The notes beneath the pieces are model-generated. The model was not told the DNA's origin and made no database searches. It saw only the letters and a list, made by a program, of their open reading frames with translations. A DNA stretch of 35,786 nucleotides from Lachnospiraceae bacterium (GTDB taxonomy: Bacteria; Bacillota; Clostridia; Lachnospirales; Lachnospiraceae): the NCBI GenBank assembly GCA_017444015.1, contig JAFSXN010000098.1:1-35786 (forward strand), in the 5' to 3' direction. Positions 1 through 10,197 of the stretch are shown here, piece after piece; the first letter of the stretch is position 1; each line of letters opens with the position of its first letter. Position numbers and translations under genes: made by a program.

Positions 1-38
1 GTAAATTAATACCAATTTGACACAAGCTCTTGCAAAAC
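1..38 (+). repeat. Partial copy of a dispersed ACCAATTT repeat
   Basis: The first bases of the window resemble the repeat at 11241-11289: both contain a TACCAATTT core, then CA(C/T)AAG, then CTTGCAAA with similar spacing. The left part of the element is cut by the window edge. The copy lies just upstream of the giant surface-protein gene, and its TTGACA forms the -35 box of a candidate promoter. The similarity is read by eye over about 30 bases with several mismatches. Confidence 0.4.
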
Positions 39-45
39 GTGTACT
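17..45 (+). promoter_or_regulatory. Candidate sigma-70-type promoter of the giant surface-protein gene
   Basis: A perfect -35 box TTGACA (17-22) is followed by a 17-base spacer and TGTACT (40-45), which matches 4 of 6 bases of TATAAT. Transcription would start near 52, giving a leader of about 55 bases. The following gene has an AAAGGAGA ribosome binding site at 95-102. The weak -10 box limits confidence. Confidence 0.4.
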
Positions 46-106
46 GATTTGGTAGTGATTATCTCAACCGAAATATTTAGATGTTTTAGCATCGAAAGGA
101 GAGAAT

Positions 107-3100
107 ATGGTAAAAAAGCTTACGGCGTGGTGTCTGCTCTGGGCTCTGCTTCTTACTTCGATTCCGTCGAACTGTATAACGGTTCTGGCGGCGGAGAACG
201 AGAGCCAGGCGGAAGCCGCAAAACTGGAAAAGAATATGCTTTCGGCAATCACCGAGAGCCTGGAAAAAGAAAGCCCTGAGATAGCAGAGCGCTATCCGGG
301 CGGGCTGTTTACGTTCGCGACGCTGATCGGGGAGATGGAGGAGGACAGCAACAATCCTCTCATCGTTTATCTCGTTCGGCACGGCGGAACAGAGGGAGAA
401 AAAACGGTCCGGTTTAAGCTGACGGATTATTCCGCGGAATACGGCAAGGACTATACCGTCAAATTAAAGGACTCCTATTTCGCAAAGCCTCTGGAAAAGA
501 ACGAGGCTTCCGAACCGATCCTCTACGCTTTTTCGGACGAGGAGGCGAGTTCTGAACCGCTCAGTATGGAGACGCTTAAAGAAGCCTATGACGAGGATAC
601 GATCGAGGAGATCAAGGCCCTTCTTATGGAGGATACGGAGGGGAAGACGGCAGAGGATGTAGTAAAGAGCGCTGCGGTTTCGCCTCTTTCCCAGCTCAAC
701 GAGGATGTGAGCCAGTACGGAGCGACTCCCGCTGTCCGGGTAGAGACCGCGTCCTTAACGCCTGCGCAGGAGGCGGAGATCGATCGAAACGAAAAGCTGA
801 TCGATCTTTTGCTGCCAGGCACCGAGGGTACGGTCACTTTCCGCGATGGCGAGCAGGTAAAGGAGCTCTACGTTTACGCGGTAGATAACAATGTTTCCGA
901 CGGAGACCGCGTCTTTCAGATCTCTCTGCCGGGGGAGCAGAAGGACGGAGTTTCTACCGAGAGTGACATCAACTCGGCGGCGATGACGATCCATGATGAT
1001 GAGCCGGATGAGACTGCTGTAGTTTCTTTGGCGGCGGAAGCCGTTACCGCGGATCCGGACGGAAAATTTGAGATCCCGCTCACCAGAGAGCATGGTCTTT
1101 ACAAGGTTTCCATGGCAGCCTATGAAATAAAGGATGAGACGGGAAAGGTACTTGCGGAGGGCAAGACGGCTTTCATGCCGGGAATGGATACCCGTACCGT
1201 CCGAGTAGAGCTTACGGGGAAGGAGGCGTTTGAGGGAGAGCAGCTGACCTTTTCTTTAAAGGAGATGCAGGGCGCCGAGCTTTCCGGACCAGACCGGGTG
1301 ACGGTCGGACTATCTGACTATCTTTCGGCCCATCCCGGGGTCAGTGATATCCCAGAGGAGGATACCGAAACGCCGGAGGCTCTCGGAACAGCAAATTCCG
1401 TAGGAAAAACCTATTCCACAAAAGATAACATGTACGGCTATATCGGAAGCGCCTACGAGGATTTTTTCGATATCGCCATGGATATGGGCAATGTCACAAG
1501 GCATTATGACAACGGCAAAGACGGGGATTATAAGGACGCTAAGATCGACGACGACGGCTCCCTGCATTTTGGAATCGGCGATCGGAACTGTGGGGCGAAC
1601 GGCGCGACGGGCGGCGTTCTGTTTCAGAAGATCTATCCGATCATGCTGGAATCCCTGGAGATGAACTGGGATCGGGACGACCATATGGGCGGGAGCCGGG
1701 CGAACCGTACCTATATCGCGCTGTCTGACAGGGATGTGAACGAATATGATAAATGTGAGCAGTGGGTCTATGAGGCATACGGAGAGGGCAATGATACGGC
1801 AGGCCGGGTCTGGTTCACAGACGGACATATCGAGCATATTGACGCGCCGGATGCTTATAAAAACTCCTATATGGATTTCGGGACCTACTACCGGGACGGA
1901 GGGAGCCAGGTAAGCTTCCCCCTGACTGTCGGTGTTCGAAAGACCAGCGGCGCTGTCAACGGGATGGAGCTTAGGATCAAGAACATCCGCCTGAACTTCA
2001 GGAAATACCAGATCACCATTGATGACGCCCAAAAGCTTTCGGGACATAACGACTCACCCGGCTCTCTTCGATTCAAGGACGGAACGAACCGGGCGACCTT
2101 CCCTGCCTACGCGACCGTTCCCATGCAGGAGAGCGGAAAGCCGGATACGGGCTATTCCTACTTAAAGGGACTTCAGGTCAGCAAGGACGGACAAAATGGC
2201 TGGAAGGACGTGGATGCCTCCCTCTTCAGTACGAGCGGATGGACATTACAGCTTACTCCTGACTTTTTTGAGAAATATTACGGACAGGTGGATTATAAAA
2301 ACGCAAGCATCCATATCCGTCCCGTCTACGGACAGGTTACCGTACCCGTCAAGCTGGCGGGCGGCATCCACGGCGGTATGACCGTTACCTATCAGGACGC
2401 TGCAGTAGACGGCAATCCGACGAAAACCATAAATATCGCAAGGGGAGAAAGCGAGACGATCCGCTGTATGGTAGGAAGTACGCTGAACGCGGACCAATAT
2501 GATGTTGAAACCTCCGCAAACGAAGCCTATGTCTTAACGAGCTTTGAACTGACTCCGGATCAGGGTGGTGAGGAGAGTCCATACTACATGGTCTATCCCT
2601 ATGAGGAAAAGCAGGTCGTCATGGGGATCGAAAACTGTGATTATACCATGACACCGGTCTATACACATAACGGAACGGAGGTAAAGATCGAGATCAACGG
2701 CAGCGTGCCGGCGGGCTGCGGCCTGAAGCAAAAGACGACAGACGCGCAGGGAAATACCGTCAATAAGACGCTGTATACCTACAGCAACGATCATCTCCGC
2801 GCGGGGCAGATCCTAGAGTTAGACGCGGTCGTTGCGGAAGGGTATCGGGCGAAATGGACGATCCTTTCTAAAGGTCATAAGGATTATGACGTGACCTGTT
2901 ACGGTGATACCTTCTATTATGATGTTGAGACGGTGTTCGGGGTGATCGAGCTTTCCTTTGAGAAGGCGGACAATGCTTATACCCGTGTATCCGGCAAGGT
3001 CCAGATGCCCGCAGGGTCAATCCTTAATCCTCCGATTGCGGGAGATGAGAGCGGAATGCTCCTCGGGGATCCTGTTCCGGTAGAGAACGCGTCCGTTCAG

Positions 3101-6100
3101 GCCGGCAGATTTACCGGGGTGACCGGAACGGACGGCCGATTCCTTCTCTATACCCATACGGAGGCCGATGACAGCGGAAATCAGACGGAATATTTCAAGA
3201 TGGGCGCCGGTACGGAAAAACGCGCTGTCAAGATCAATCGAAACGGGATCGAGCAGGTCTTTTATCTTGACTTTAAACGGGCCGGAACATCCGGCCAAGG
3301 AACGTCCTCTGATAATCCGGATACGGCGGAGGCAGAGAATATGACCGTCGGCTTTTACGGAAAGGGCCCCAGGCCGAAGGATTTTTATACCCTCGTGGGA
3401 AACGAGGACAGTCAGGATGATCCCGGGACAAGTGTTCAAACTGCTACGGTAGAGCTTCGCAACTATACGATCGGCTTCCATGCGACGCTCGCTTCAGTCC
3501 TGGATGAAAAAGGAAACGATCTGGTGGATCACGTTACCTTTACGATCGTTCATAAGGACGGGATCCCAGGCAGAAGCTTTGAGGTAGAGCGTAAAACCCA
3601 CGGTCAGACGGAATATGAACTGGTTCGGTATACCACGACAAATTCCGAGGGAAAGACCACGGCCATGAACTTAAACGGCCTGATTGATTTTGAGGACGGA
3701 GACGAGATCTATGTGGAGGCCTTTGGCCGTATAACGGATAAGGACGGCAATGCCGCGGACTACGGCTACGGCATGTACAGGAGCGGTGTCAGCTTTATTG
3801 AAATACCGGGTGAGGGGATCGAGCTTTCAATCCCGCAGATCACGTCAGCCGGAGGTGATTCGGAGGAGTCGTTAGACGCTCTGCCGATCATCAATCAGAT
3901 GATCCCTGCCCTGAATTTCGGAAAGTTCAACGCAAGCTTTACTTACGATGAAGCGTCGGACAGCATGTTAGTCAATGTCGGCTTTAACGTCTATGAGTTA
4001 AAGGGCGTGCTGTTTGATGAGGATAAGCATAAACTGGAAAACAAGATCTCGGATTTAGAACAAAACCTGGAGTACGATGAAAAAAAGCTGAATACTGATA
4101 AGGAAACTCTGGCAATACTGCAGGAGAAGATTGACAGGAATGAAAAGCTTAATGAAAGACAAATGAAGTTATATTCGGAACTTCAGGCCGATGTGCAACT
4201 TGAGGAACTTAATGTACAGAACGAACAGAACGAACTCAATGCTCTGAAAAATGAATACAATACGAAGTTCAACCAGGACAACCAGTCGGCTAAGAATAAG
4301 ATGGAACCGGTGCCGAAAAATGATACGGATCTGGCAAATGCCAATACAGATGTGACAGCGGATGAGATCGCGGATCCGGTCAATGTCGCGGAGCATGCGC
4401 TGGAGGACAGTGAGCCTGAGAAGCAGCGGACGAATCCCTTCTCCAAGGCAGCCAAGGAAAAGGTACAGGCCCTCAAGAACCAGGCAAAGGCGCTTGGCCT
4501 TGACCAGCCGAGGAACGCGGGAGTAGAAAACCACGGCTCCCTGAGCTTTCGGATGGGCGTGGATATAGGCCTCTCCATGCGGTTTGTCGGCAAGGAGGTC
4601 TCATCGGGGAAAAGCGAATACTGTTTCGACTACGCTCTGATCTACGCCTCTGTCAGCGGGATGATCCAGTATGTGCATTACTTTGTCTTCCCGCAATGTC
4701 CGATCCCGCTGTATCTCGGCGTGACCGCAAACGCCAGCATCGGTGTCTATAACGGTCTGACGACGGTTGAGAGCGCGGCGATCCCTTATGATAAGATGAA
4801 GCCGGGTGAGTACGATGAGAGCAAGCTCCTCTACGAAGGAATGGTTCCGGTGGTACTCGGGTTAGAGCTCTTTGCCGGCGCGGGGCTCCGAAGTCTCCTC
4901 TGCCTTGAAGTCGGCTTTGGCGTTATGCAGAAGTTTAATTTCTCCTGGGTAGCGGGCTACAACGGCGCAGACTCCCACCAGACCGGTACGGGAATGACGA
5001 GTCTCTACGGTTACCTGAGTATATCGGCTCTGTTCTTGTCCTATAAGTGGAAATTCTGGCAGGAGAACTGGTCCTATACCCTGTATAACGAGTACCTTGA
5101 AAACGGCGCAAGCCCCGCAGATGCAGAGGCTCTTATCAGGCAGAACCTGCCGAAGGATATTGCTATAGCGGATATGACGGTCTCAGAGCCCGTATCGGTG
5201 GAAAGCTACAAAGATCCTGCGTTTACGGCCTTTGAAAACGAAAAGTATTATGGCGGCCTGAATGAGGAGGGAATCCCTCCGTTAGGAGCCTCCTTCTCCT
5301 TTGAGGGAACGACGAAAATTGCGGATGGTCTGACCGATACCTACAGTAAAATCGTTTCTCTCGGCAAGGATACGTATCTTATGGCCTTTGAGGGGACGTT
5401 GGCAAGAAGCGATCGCACCGGGGAGCTTACGGATGCAAATATAAAGTATAACAACAGGGCGGTATATCTCAGCCTTTACGAGGATGGCAGGGTACAGACC
5501 GCGATCCTTCAGAAGGACGGCACAAACGATGCCAGTGTCTCCTTAGAGCGCATCGGGGATCAGGTAGTGCTTTCCTGGGCCTCCGCGGATCGGGTATTTG
5601 AGCATGACGATGTGATGAGCGGAAAGTTCGAGGATGGCGAGGAATTGGCAAAGCCTGACGCGCTGGTGAAGGTCCTCTCGTCGATGGATCTCTATACGGT
5701 GGTATTAAATACGGGCGAGGTTTCGGATTTCGTATCCGCCTCTCCCGAGGAAAAACTTGAGAAGATCACCCGCCTGACAAATGATCAGGAGAGCGCGAAG
5801 GGAAGAGAAGAGATCACCGGAGTACTGGAAAGCGACGCTTCCTATCTCGGCTATGGTTATGAGACCGAACGGGCCGTTTCCGTTGGCGACGCGATCTACC
5901 TTTTCTATACGGCTGTGGATTATAATCAGTGGGCCGGTATGGACGCAAAGGAGCATCTCAGCGAGATCGTGAACGCGGACGGCTATGTCCTTTACCGAAT
6001 CTATGATACGAAGACACAAACCTGGACGGAAAGCTACGGGGAAGAGAGCCTGAAGGAAAGCTATGAGAGCAGAGGCTTACCAGCCGGAACAAGGCTTGCG

Positions 6101-9100
6101 GATGTCCATCTGAAGAATGAAAAGGACGGGAGTATGCTCTTACCTTCCGTCGGTGAGATGGATGCAGCTATGATCAGGGCGATGGGCGAGGATAGACTTC
6201 TATTATCCTACCTTGTAGAAGGCGACGGGATCGTTTCCAATAATAACGAGAATGACGGCGAGGCCAAACGCCTTCTGTTCTTCGCCTTTATGAAGCCAGC
6301 GGAGATCTCGGATGGAAGGATCGTAAGGGAGCCGAGTTGGTCCATACCAGTCGAGTTTAAGAGCGATTACGCTTCGATCTATCAGCCGACACTTGAAAAG
6401 TTAAGTAACAACGGTGAAGATCGTACGTTCTTAGTCTACGCGGAGGATGATGATCTGAAATATATTGATCTGAAGGATTATGCGGAGACGATCTATGATG
6501 AGGAAACAAAACAGTACTATGAGCCGATCAAAAAAACTGTAACGCGCCTTCAGGACGGTACAGAGGTGGAGTCATGGGAATTCACCGATGAGGCTGCCGG
6601 CAGTGTCGCGATTTTCGGAGGGGAAGAGAACGGCTTCTCCTGCCGGAACGGGTATGACCTGGCCTCTGACGGCAAGGATCAGCTCTATGTGGTCTGGGCT
6701 CAGTCCATGGGGAATTCTCAGGGACTTATGCTTGCGACGATGTCGTTGATCGACGGTCAGCCTTACTGGTCCGCGCCGCAGATGATGGATTGGAAAACAG
6801 ATAACGAGAATGGCTACTACTACCTTGAAAATCCTTCCATCGGCGTCGATGAGGAAGGGGATATGCTGATTGCTCATAACGCCTATGACAGAGAACTGGT
6901 GACGGGCATCAATAAAGAAGGCAAAGAGGTAGCGGTGGAAAAACGCCATGTTAAAGACAGCTTTAACCTGACCTATCAGAAGGCAGTGGGCTCCGCGCTT
7001 GTCTCTGATGCGGCGATCTCCGAGGAGTATCCGAGAGCCGGAGAGGACTTTACGGTCAGCGCGACGATCACAAATGACGGGTTTATAAAAGCCGACGAGA
7101 TCACGGTGAGGACAGAGCTTATAGAGCTTTCGGCAGATGGGGTCACGGAGACCGAAAAGGAAGGAAAGGACCAGAGCCTTACGGATCGTCTGCCGGCTTC
7201 CTATCGGACCATAAGCGAAACCTTTACGATGAAACAGGAATATCTGGACAGCGCGGTAAATAACGGCTCCACCTTCTTTATCCGGATACGGGCCAAGGAA
7301 AGCGGATATGACGATGAGAGCGTCGAAGAGCTTCCGATCAGGATCGGCGCGAAATACGTCTTCGTAAAGACCAGGGCGGAGGGCTACCTGAGCGATGATA
7401 TAAGGTATGTGGACGGCGGATATGAGAAGGTATCCGACAGCCGCCTCTCCCGCTATGTTATTGCCTCACAGATCAGAAACGACGGAAACATCGCATCGCT
7501 TGATACGGTATATGATATCGCGTATTCGAACGAAAAAGCGTCAGATATGGATTATCCGGGCTTTGACGGAGCGACGCTTAAGGCGGATATTACAAAGGAA
7601 GAAATGAAGGAGTCCTTAAACGGCCTCGGAAGGTCCGTTGCGAGAAACGAGGACTATACCGACTGGTTTGTTTCCGGAAGTCGTGTGCTGGATCCCCGGG
7701 GAGTAACAAAGGAGATCGGCGTCGGGGAAGAGGTAACGGTCTGGCTTGTGACCTCACGCTTTGAGCCGGATTGCTTCTCGGAGAGTTGCGCCATGAATCT
7801 TGCTCTCATTGCCAGAGACAGTACCTACGCGGAAAATGACGCGGTGGAAAGTCAGGATGTGAAGGTATTTGCGGTCACAGAAGCAAAGGAAAAGAAAACG
7901 GCGCTCAGGATCCGTTCGGGAAGTGAGCTTGCACAGGAAATCTATGTCTCCCGGGAGGGTACGACAAAGTTAGACGCGCTGATCCTTCCTCTGACGGAAG
8001 CGCTTAAGTATCAGACGGTCTGGAAGAGCTCAGACGAGAACGTGGCTGTAGTGGAGCAGGATGGGACGGTGATCCCTAAGGCTCTCGGTCTTACGACCAT
8101 AACCGCGGCTATTCAGACAAAAGAGGGAGAGGTTTCTTACGGGGTCCCGTGCTATGTCGTAGAGGGAGCGGATAAAATTGATGATATCGTCGTTTCCCTG
8201 AGCGAAGCAGAGCTTACGGTAAAGCCGGGGAAGACGAGGCAGCTGATCGTAACTACCTATCCGGAGGTAGAAGAGAACATGATCCGGTACGGTACAGACA
8301 CCCCGTCCGTCGCTTCTGTGGAAAGGATGGGAACGAGACTTGCGGTCACGGGACTTTCGGAAGGGAAGGCCGAGATCACGGTCAGAGTCGGACGGGATGT
8401 CAGGACCTGTGAGGTTACGGTACAGGAAAAGGAGCCTGAGGCGGTTACCTATCCGGAACTGGAAAAGATCGCAATCTCAGACGATGCCATCACCCTTTCC
8501 TATGAGAAGACGGCTGTCTATCAAAAGGCCGGCGCGAAGCCAAAGCTGACGCTGACGGATACCCGGTATGAGGGCGGCAAGGTCTTAGTCGAAGGCAAGG
8601 ACTATACCGTAACCTATGCCAACAACAAGGCAGTTACGACAGATCAGACGAAGAAAAAGCCGACGTTTACGGTAAAAGGAAAGAAGCTCTATACTGGAAA
8701 GCTTCCCGCAAAAGAATTTACCATAACACCGAGACCGCTTTCCTCGCTTGACATTTCGGCAGCTGATCTGATATATAAGAATAAGGCAAACGCCTATCAG
8801 AAGGCAAAGCTCACGCTGGCTGAGGCGGATGGCAAAAAGCTTAATACGAAGGACTACAGGATCCTTTCCTTTGACCCGGAAAGCGGGACTCCGTCGCTCT
8901 ATGAGACGGTTCAGGCGACTCTTACCGCAAAGAGTTTAAATGAAAAGGGAAGCGGTAATTACGAAGGAAGCGTGACTGTAAGCTATAAGCTGATCGACAG
9001 CGAGCATCAGATCTCCAAGGCTAAGGTCGTCTTTCAGGCCGCGCCTGAGGGGAAAGTCGGCGAAGCCTACGATTCGAAGAGAAAGGGCTTTATCTTTGAC

Positions 9101-9325
9101 AACGCGCCCGTGGAGCCCGTTGGGGAAAATATGGCCGTTACGATCAAGGTAAAGGAGAACGGTAAAAAAGTACCGAAGCTCCTGACAGAGGGTACGGATT
9201 ACCAGATCCTCTCGTATACGAAGAATACAAAGACCGGCACAGGAAAGCTGGTTCTTAAAGGGATCGGCGAATACGGAGGAACAAAGACCGTAAGCTACAA
9301 GATCTTAAAGCCTGCGGCAAAATAA
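107..9325 (+). CDS. Giant secreted surface protein with Calx-beta-like, coiled-coil and Ig-like (BIG2) regions
   Basis: This 3072-residue protein starts at ATG 107, after AAAGGAGA at 95-102. It begins with a signal peptide: basic MVKK, a hydrophobic stretch, and probable cleavage near VLAAEN (residues 28-32). Residues of about 70-400 contain Calx-beta-like stretches that end in DDEPDE. A region near residues 960-1040 resembles a carboxypeptidase-like regulatory fold (TGVTGTDGRFLLYTHT). A charged coiled coil covers about 1300-1395. A CARDB-like segment lies near 2285-2415, two BIG2-like domains near 2595-2778, and beta-rich repeats with the YTVTYANNKA motif fill about 2785-3072. No LPXTG sorting signal or C-terminal membrane anchor is visible, so the protein may be secreted or held non-covalently. 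The domain types are recognised by motif style. The role (adhesion, glycan or matrix contact) is inference; no catalytic motif was recognised. Confidence 0.85.
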   Translation: MVKKLTAWCLLWALLLTSIPSNCITVLAAENESQAEAAKLEKNMLSAITESLEKESPEIAERYPGGLFTFATLIGEMEEDSNNPLIVYLVRHGGTEGEKTVRFKLTDYSAEYGKDYTVKLKDSYFAKPLEKNEASEPILYAFSDEEASSEPLSMETLKEAYDEDTIEEIKALLMEDTEGKTAEDVVKSAAVSPLSQLNEDVSQYGATPAVRVETASLTPAQEAEIDRNEKLIDLLLPGTEGTVTFRDGEQVKELYVYAVDNNVSDGDRVFQISLPGEQKDGVSTESDINSAAMTIHDDEPDETAVVSLAAEAVTADPDGKFEIPLTREHGLYKVSMAAYEIKDETGKVLAEGKTAFMPGMDTRTVRVELTGKEAFEGEQLTFSLKEMQGAELSGPDRVTVGLSDYLSAHPGVSDIPEEDTETPEALGTANSVGKTYSTKDNMYGYIGSAYEDFFDIAMDMGNVTRHYDNGKDGDYKDAKIDDDGSLHFGIGDRNCGANGATGGVLFQKIYPIMLESLEMNWDRDDHMGGSRANRTYIALSDRDVNEYDKCEQWVYEAYGEGNDTAGRVWFTDGHIEHIDAPDAYKNSYMDFGTYYRDGGSQVSFPLTVGVRKTSGAVNGMELRIKNIRLNFRKYQITIDDAQKLSGHNDSPGSLRFKDGTNRATFPAYATVPMQESGKPDTGYSYLKGLQVSKDGQNGWKDVDASLFSTSGWTLQLTPDFFEKYYGQVDYKNASIHIRPVYGQVTVPVKLAGGIHGGMTVTYQDAAVDGNPTKTINIARGESETIRCMVGSTLNADQYDVETSANEAYVLTSFELTPDQGGEESPYYMVYPYEEKQVVMGIENCDYTMTPVYTHNGTEVKIEINGSVPAGCGLKQKTTDAQGNTVNKTLYTYSNDHLRAGQILELDAVVAEGYRAKWTILSKGHKDYDVTCYGDTFYYDVETVFGVIELSFEKADNAYTRVSGKVQMPAGSILNPPIAGDESGMLLGDPVPVENASVQAGRFTGVTGTDGRFLLYTHTEADDSGNQTEYFKMGAGTEKRAVKINRNGIEQVFYLDFKRAGTSGQGTSSDNPDTAEAENMTVGFYGKGPRPKDFYTLVGNEDSQDDPGTSVQTATVELRNYTIGFHATLASVLDEKGNDLVDHVTFTIVHKDGIPGRSFEVERKTHGQTEYELVRYTTTNSEGKTTAMNLNGLIDFEDGDEIYVEAFGRITDKDGNAADYGYGMYRSGVSFIEIPGEGIELSIPQITSAGGDSEESLDALPIINQMIPALNFGKFNASFTYDEASDSMLVNVGFNVYELKGVLFDEDKHKLENKISDLEQNLEYDEKKLNTDKETLAILQEKIDRNEKLNERQMKLYSELQADVQLEELNVQNEQNELNALKNEYNTKFNQDNQSAKNKMEPVPKNDTDLANANTDVTADEIADPVNVAEHALEDSEPEKQRTNPFSKAAKEKVQALKNQAKALGLDQPRNAGVENHGSLSFRMGVDIGLSMRFVGKEVSSGKSEYCFDYALIYASVSGMIQYVHYFVFPQCPIPLYLGVTANASIGVYNGLTTVESAAIPYDKMKPGEYDESKLLYEGMVPVVLGLELFAGAGLRSLLCLEVGFGVMQKFNFSWVAGYNGADSHQTGTGMTSLYGYLSISALFLSYKWKFWQENWSYTLYNEYLENGASPADAEALIRQNLPKDIAIADMTVSEPVSVESYKDPAFTAFENEKYYGGLNEEGIPPLGASFSFEGTTKIADGLTDTYSKIVSLGKDTYLMAFEGTLARSDRTGELTDANIKYNNRAVYLSLYEDGRVQTAILQKDGTNDASVSLERIGDQVVLSWASADRVFEHDDVMSGKFEDGEELAKPDALVKVLSSMDLYTVVLNTGEVSDFVSASPEEKLEKITRLTNDQESAKGREEITGVLESDASYLGYGYETERAVSVGDAIYLFYTAVDYNQWAGMDAKEHLSEIVNADGYVLYRIYDTKTQTWTESYGEESLKESYESRGLPAGTRLADVHLKNEKDGSMLLPSVGEMDAAMIRAMGEDRLLLSYLVEGDGIVSNNNENDGEAKRLLFFAFMKPAEISDGRIVREPSWSIPVEFKSDYASIYQPTLEKLSNNGEDRTFLVYAEDDDLKYIDLKDYAETIYDEETKQYYEPIKKTVTRLQDGTEVESWEFTDEAAGSVAIFGGEENGFSCRNGYDLASDGKDQLYVVWAQSMGNSQGLMLATMSLIDGQPYWSAPQMMDWKTDNENGYYYLENPSIGVDEEGDMLIAHNAYDRELVTGINKEGKEVAVEKRHVKDSFNLTYQKAVGSALVSDAAISEEYPRAGEDFTVSATITNDGFIKADEITVRTELIELSADGVTETEKEGKDQSLTDRLPASYRTISETFTMKQEYLDSAVNNGSTFFIRIRAKESGYDDESVEELPIRIGAKYVFVKTRAEGYLSDDIRYVDGGYEKVSDSRLSRYVIASQIRNDGNIASLDTVYDIAYSNEKASDMDYPGFDGATLKADITKEEMKESLNGLGRSVARNEDYTDWFVSGSRVLDPRGVTKEIGVGEEVTVWLVTSRFEPDCFSESCAMNLALIARDSTYAENDAVESQDVKVFAVTEAKEKKTALRIRSGSELAQEIYVSREGTTKLDALILPLTEALKYQTVWKSSDENVAVVEQDGTVIPKALGLTTITAAIQTKEGEVSYGVPCYVVEGADKIDDIVVSLSEAELTVKPGKTRQLIVTTYPEVEENMIRYGTDTPSVASVERMGTRLAVTGLSEGKAEITVRVGRDVRTCEVTVQEKEPEAVTYPELEKIAISDDAITLSYEKTAVYQKAGAKPKLTLTDTRYEGGKVLVEGKDYTVTYANNKAVTTDQTKKKPTFTVKGKKLYTGKLPAKEFTITPRPLSSLDISAADLIYKNKANAYQKAKLTLAEADGKKLNTKDYRILSFDPESGTPSLYETVQATLTAKSLNEKGSGNYEGSVTVSYKLIDSEHQISKAKVVFQAAPEGKVGEAYDSKRKGFIFDNAPVEPVGENMAVTIKVKENGKKVPKLLTEGTDYQILSYTKNTKTGTGKLVLKGIGEYGGTKTVSYKILKPAAK

Positions 9326-9351
9326 CGTCCGGCTTGTACAGGGAAAATGAT

Positions 9352-9388
9352 TCAGGCGTCGGAAGCGCAAATGACTTCCGGCGCCTGA
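9352..9388 (+). other. Strong intergenic hairpin between the surface-protein gene and pgeF
   Basis: TCAGGCG-T-CGGAAG pairs with CTTCCG-G-CGCCTGA around a 9-base loop, 26 bases after the surface-protein stop and 32 bases before the pgeF start. No U-run follows, so it is not a clear intrinsic terminator. It could be a partial terminator or protect the 3' end of the large mRNA. Confidence 0.5.
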
Positions 9389-9420
9389 CGCAAAAACGTT
9401 TGAAAAAAGGAAATTCCAGG

Positions 9421-10158
9421 ATGGAGCTGATCAAAAGATTTAACGAAATCGAGCAGACGGGCAGGGCGATCGCAGGGTATACCTGTGAGCTTTGCGGATA
9501 TTGGACACTTGAGCGATTTGAAGGGCTTTCGGATGTACTTTATGTGAAAAGCTCTGACCTCGTGGTCGCGAATCAGCGTCATACTGACAGGGTCTTAACC
9601 GTGGGAACGGAAGACTCCGGTTACGGTGTAACAAGGCCGCATACTAAAGAGCCGTTTGACGCGATGATCACAAAGGACCAGGGACTTGTGCTCTGTGTGC
9701 ATACCGCGGACTGCGTTCCCATCGTCTTTCTGGATCCTGTCGGAAGGGCGGCGGGGATCGCGCACAGCGGATGGGTCGGAACCGCGGGACGAATTGCGGG
9801 AAAGACCGTAAGGAAAATGGCGGAGGAATTTGGGTGCAGGCCGGAAAACATCCTCTGTGCCATGGGGCCCTACAACCATTCCTGCTGCTATGAGGTGGGC
9901 GAGGACGTTTTGGAACGTTTCTCGGAGACTTTTTCAGACGCAGAGTGCGCGCAGCTCTTTTCTAAAAAGGACGAACCCGGAAAGTATCTGCTGGACCTTG
10001 GCAGAGGTGTCAGTCTTTCGCTTCGCAAAGAGGGCGTGGATCCTGAAAAAATCTATGACAGCGGCTATTGTACCTATCATACGTCTCTGTTCTCCTCCTG
10101 GCGGCGGAGCCGTGATAAGAAGCATCAGATCATAACCTATATCGCTCTGACATTTTGA
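9421..10158 (+). CDS. pgeF: Laccase-domain protein PgeF (YfiH/YlmD family)
   Basis: This 245-residue cytosolic protein belongs to the YfiH/YlmD multicopper-oxidase-like family, now named peptidoglycan editing factor PgeF; members are also reported to act on purine nucleosides. The metal-site motifs are present: NQRHTD (His54), HTADC (His94, Cys98) and AHSGW (His115), followed by GPYNHSCCYEVG. The length matches the family norm of about 240-280. An in-frame ATG lies upstream at 9334, but ATG 9421 is preceded by AAAAAAGGAAA at a suitable distance and begins where family members begin, so it was chosen. The gene sits 95 bases after the giant surface gene. Co-transcription is possible but is interrupted by the hairpin at 9352-9388. 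Confidence 0.9.
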   Translation: MELIKRFNEIEQTGRAIAGYTCELCGYWTLERFEGLSDVLYVKSSDLVVANQRHTDRVLTVGTEDSGYGVTRPHTKEPFDAMITKDQGLVLCVHTADCVPIVFLDPVGRAAGIAHSGWVGTAGRIAGKTVRKMAEEFGCRPENILCAMGPYNHSCCYEVGEDVLERFSETFSDAECAQLFSKKDEPGKYLLDLGRGVSLSLRKEGVDPEKIYDSGYCTYHTSLFSSWRRSRDKKHQIITYIALTF

Positions 10159-10167
10159 CAGGCCCGT

Positions 10168-10197
10168 AACAATTTGACGTAAAATCATACCAATTTA
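10168..10197 (+). repeat. 30-bp ACCAATTT-type repeat, copy abutting the 103-bp repeat
   Basis: This matches 11241-11270 closely: (A)CAATTTGACGTAAAATC, then A or G, then TACCAATTTA. Its right end runs directly into the first 103-bp repeat. The junction creates TTGACG, a 16-base spacer and TATACT, a plausible promoter reading toward the MerR remnant. Confidence 0.55.

Noticed and set aside
1310..2047. Long minus-strand open frame (245 codons) inside the giant gene
   Set aside because: It is antisense to clear coding sequence, has no ribosome site, and its protein is rich in Ile, Arg and Val without recognisable motifs.
9200..9325. LPXTG-type wall anchor at the end of the giant protein
   Set aside because: The protein ends in a beta-strand repeat (KTVSYKILKPAAK) with no sorting motif, hydrophobic segment or basic tail.
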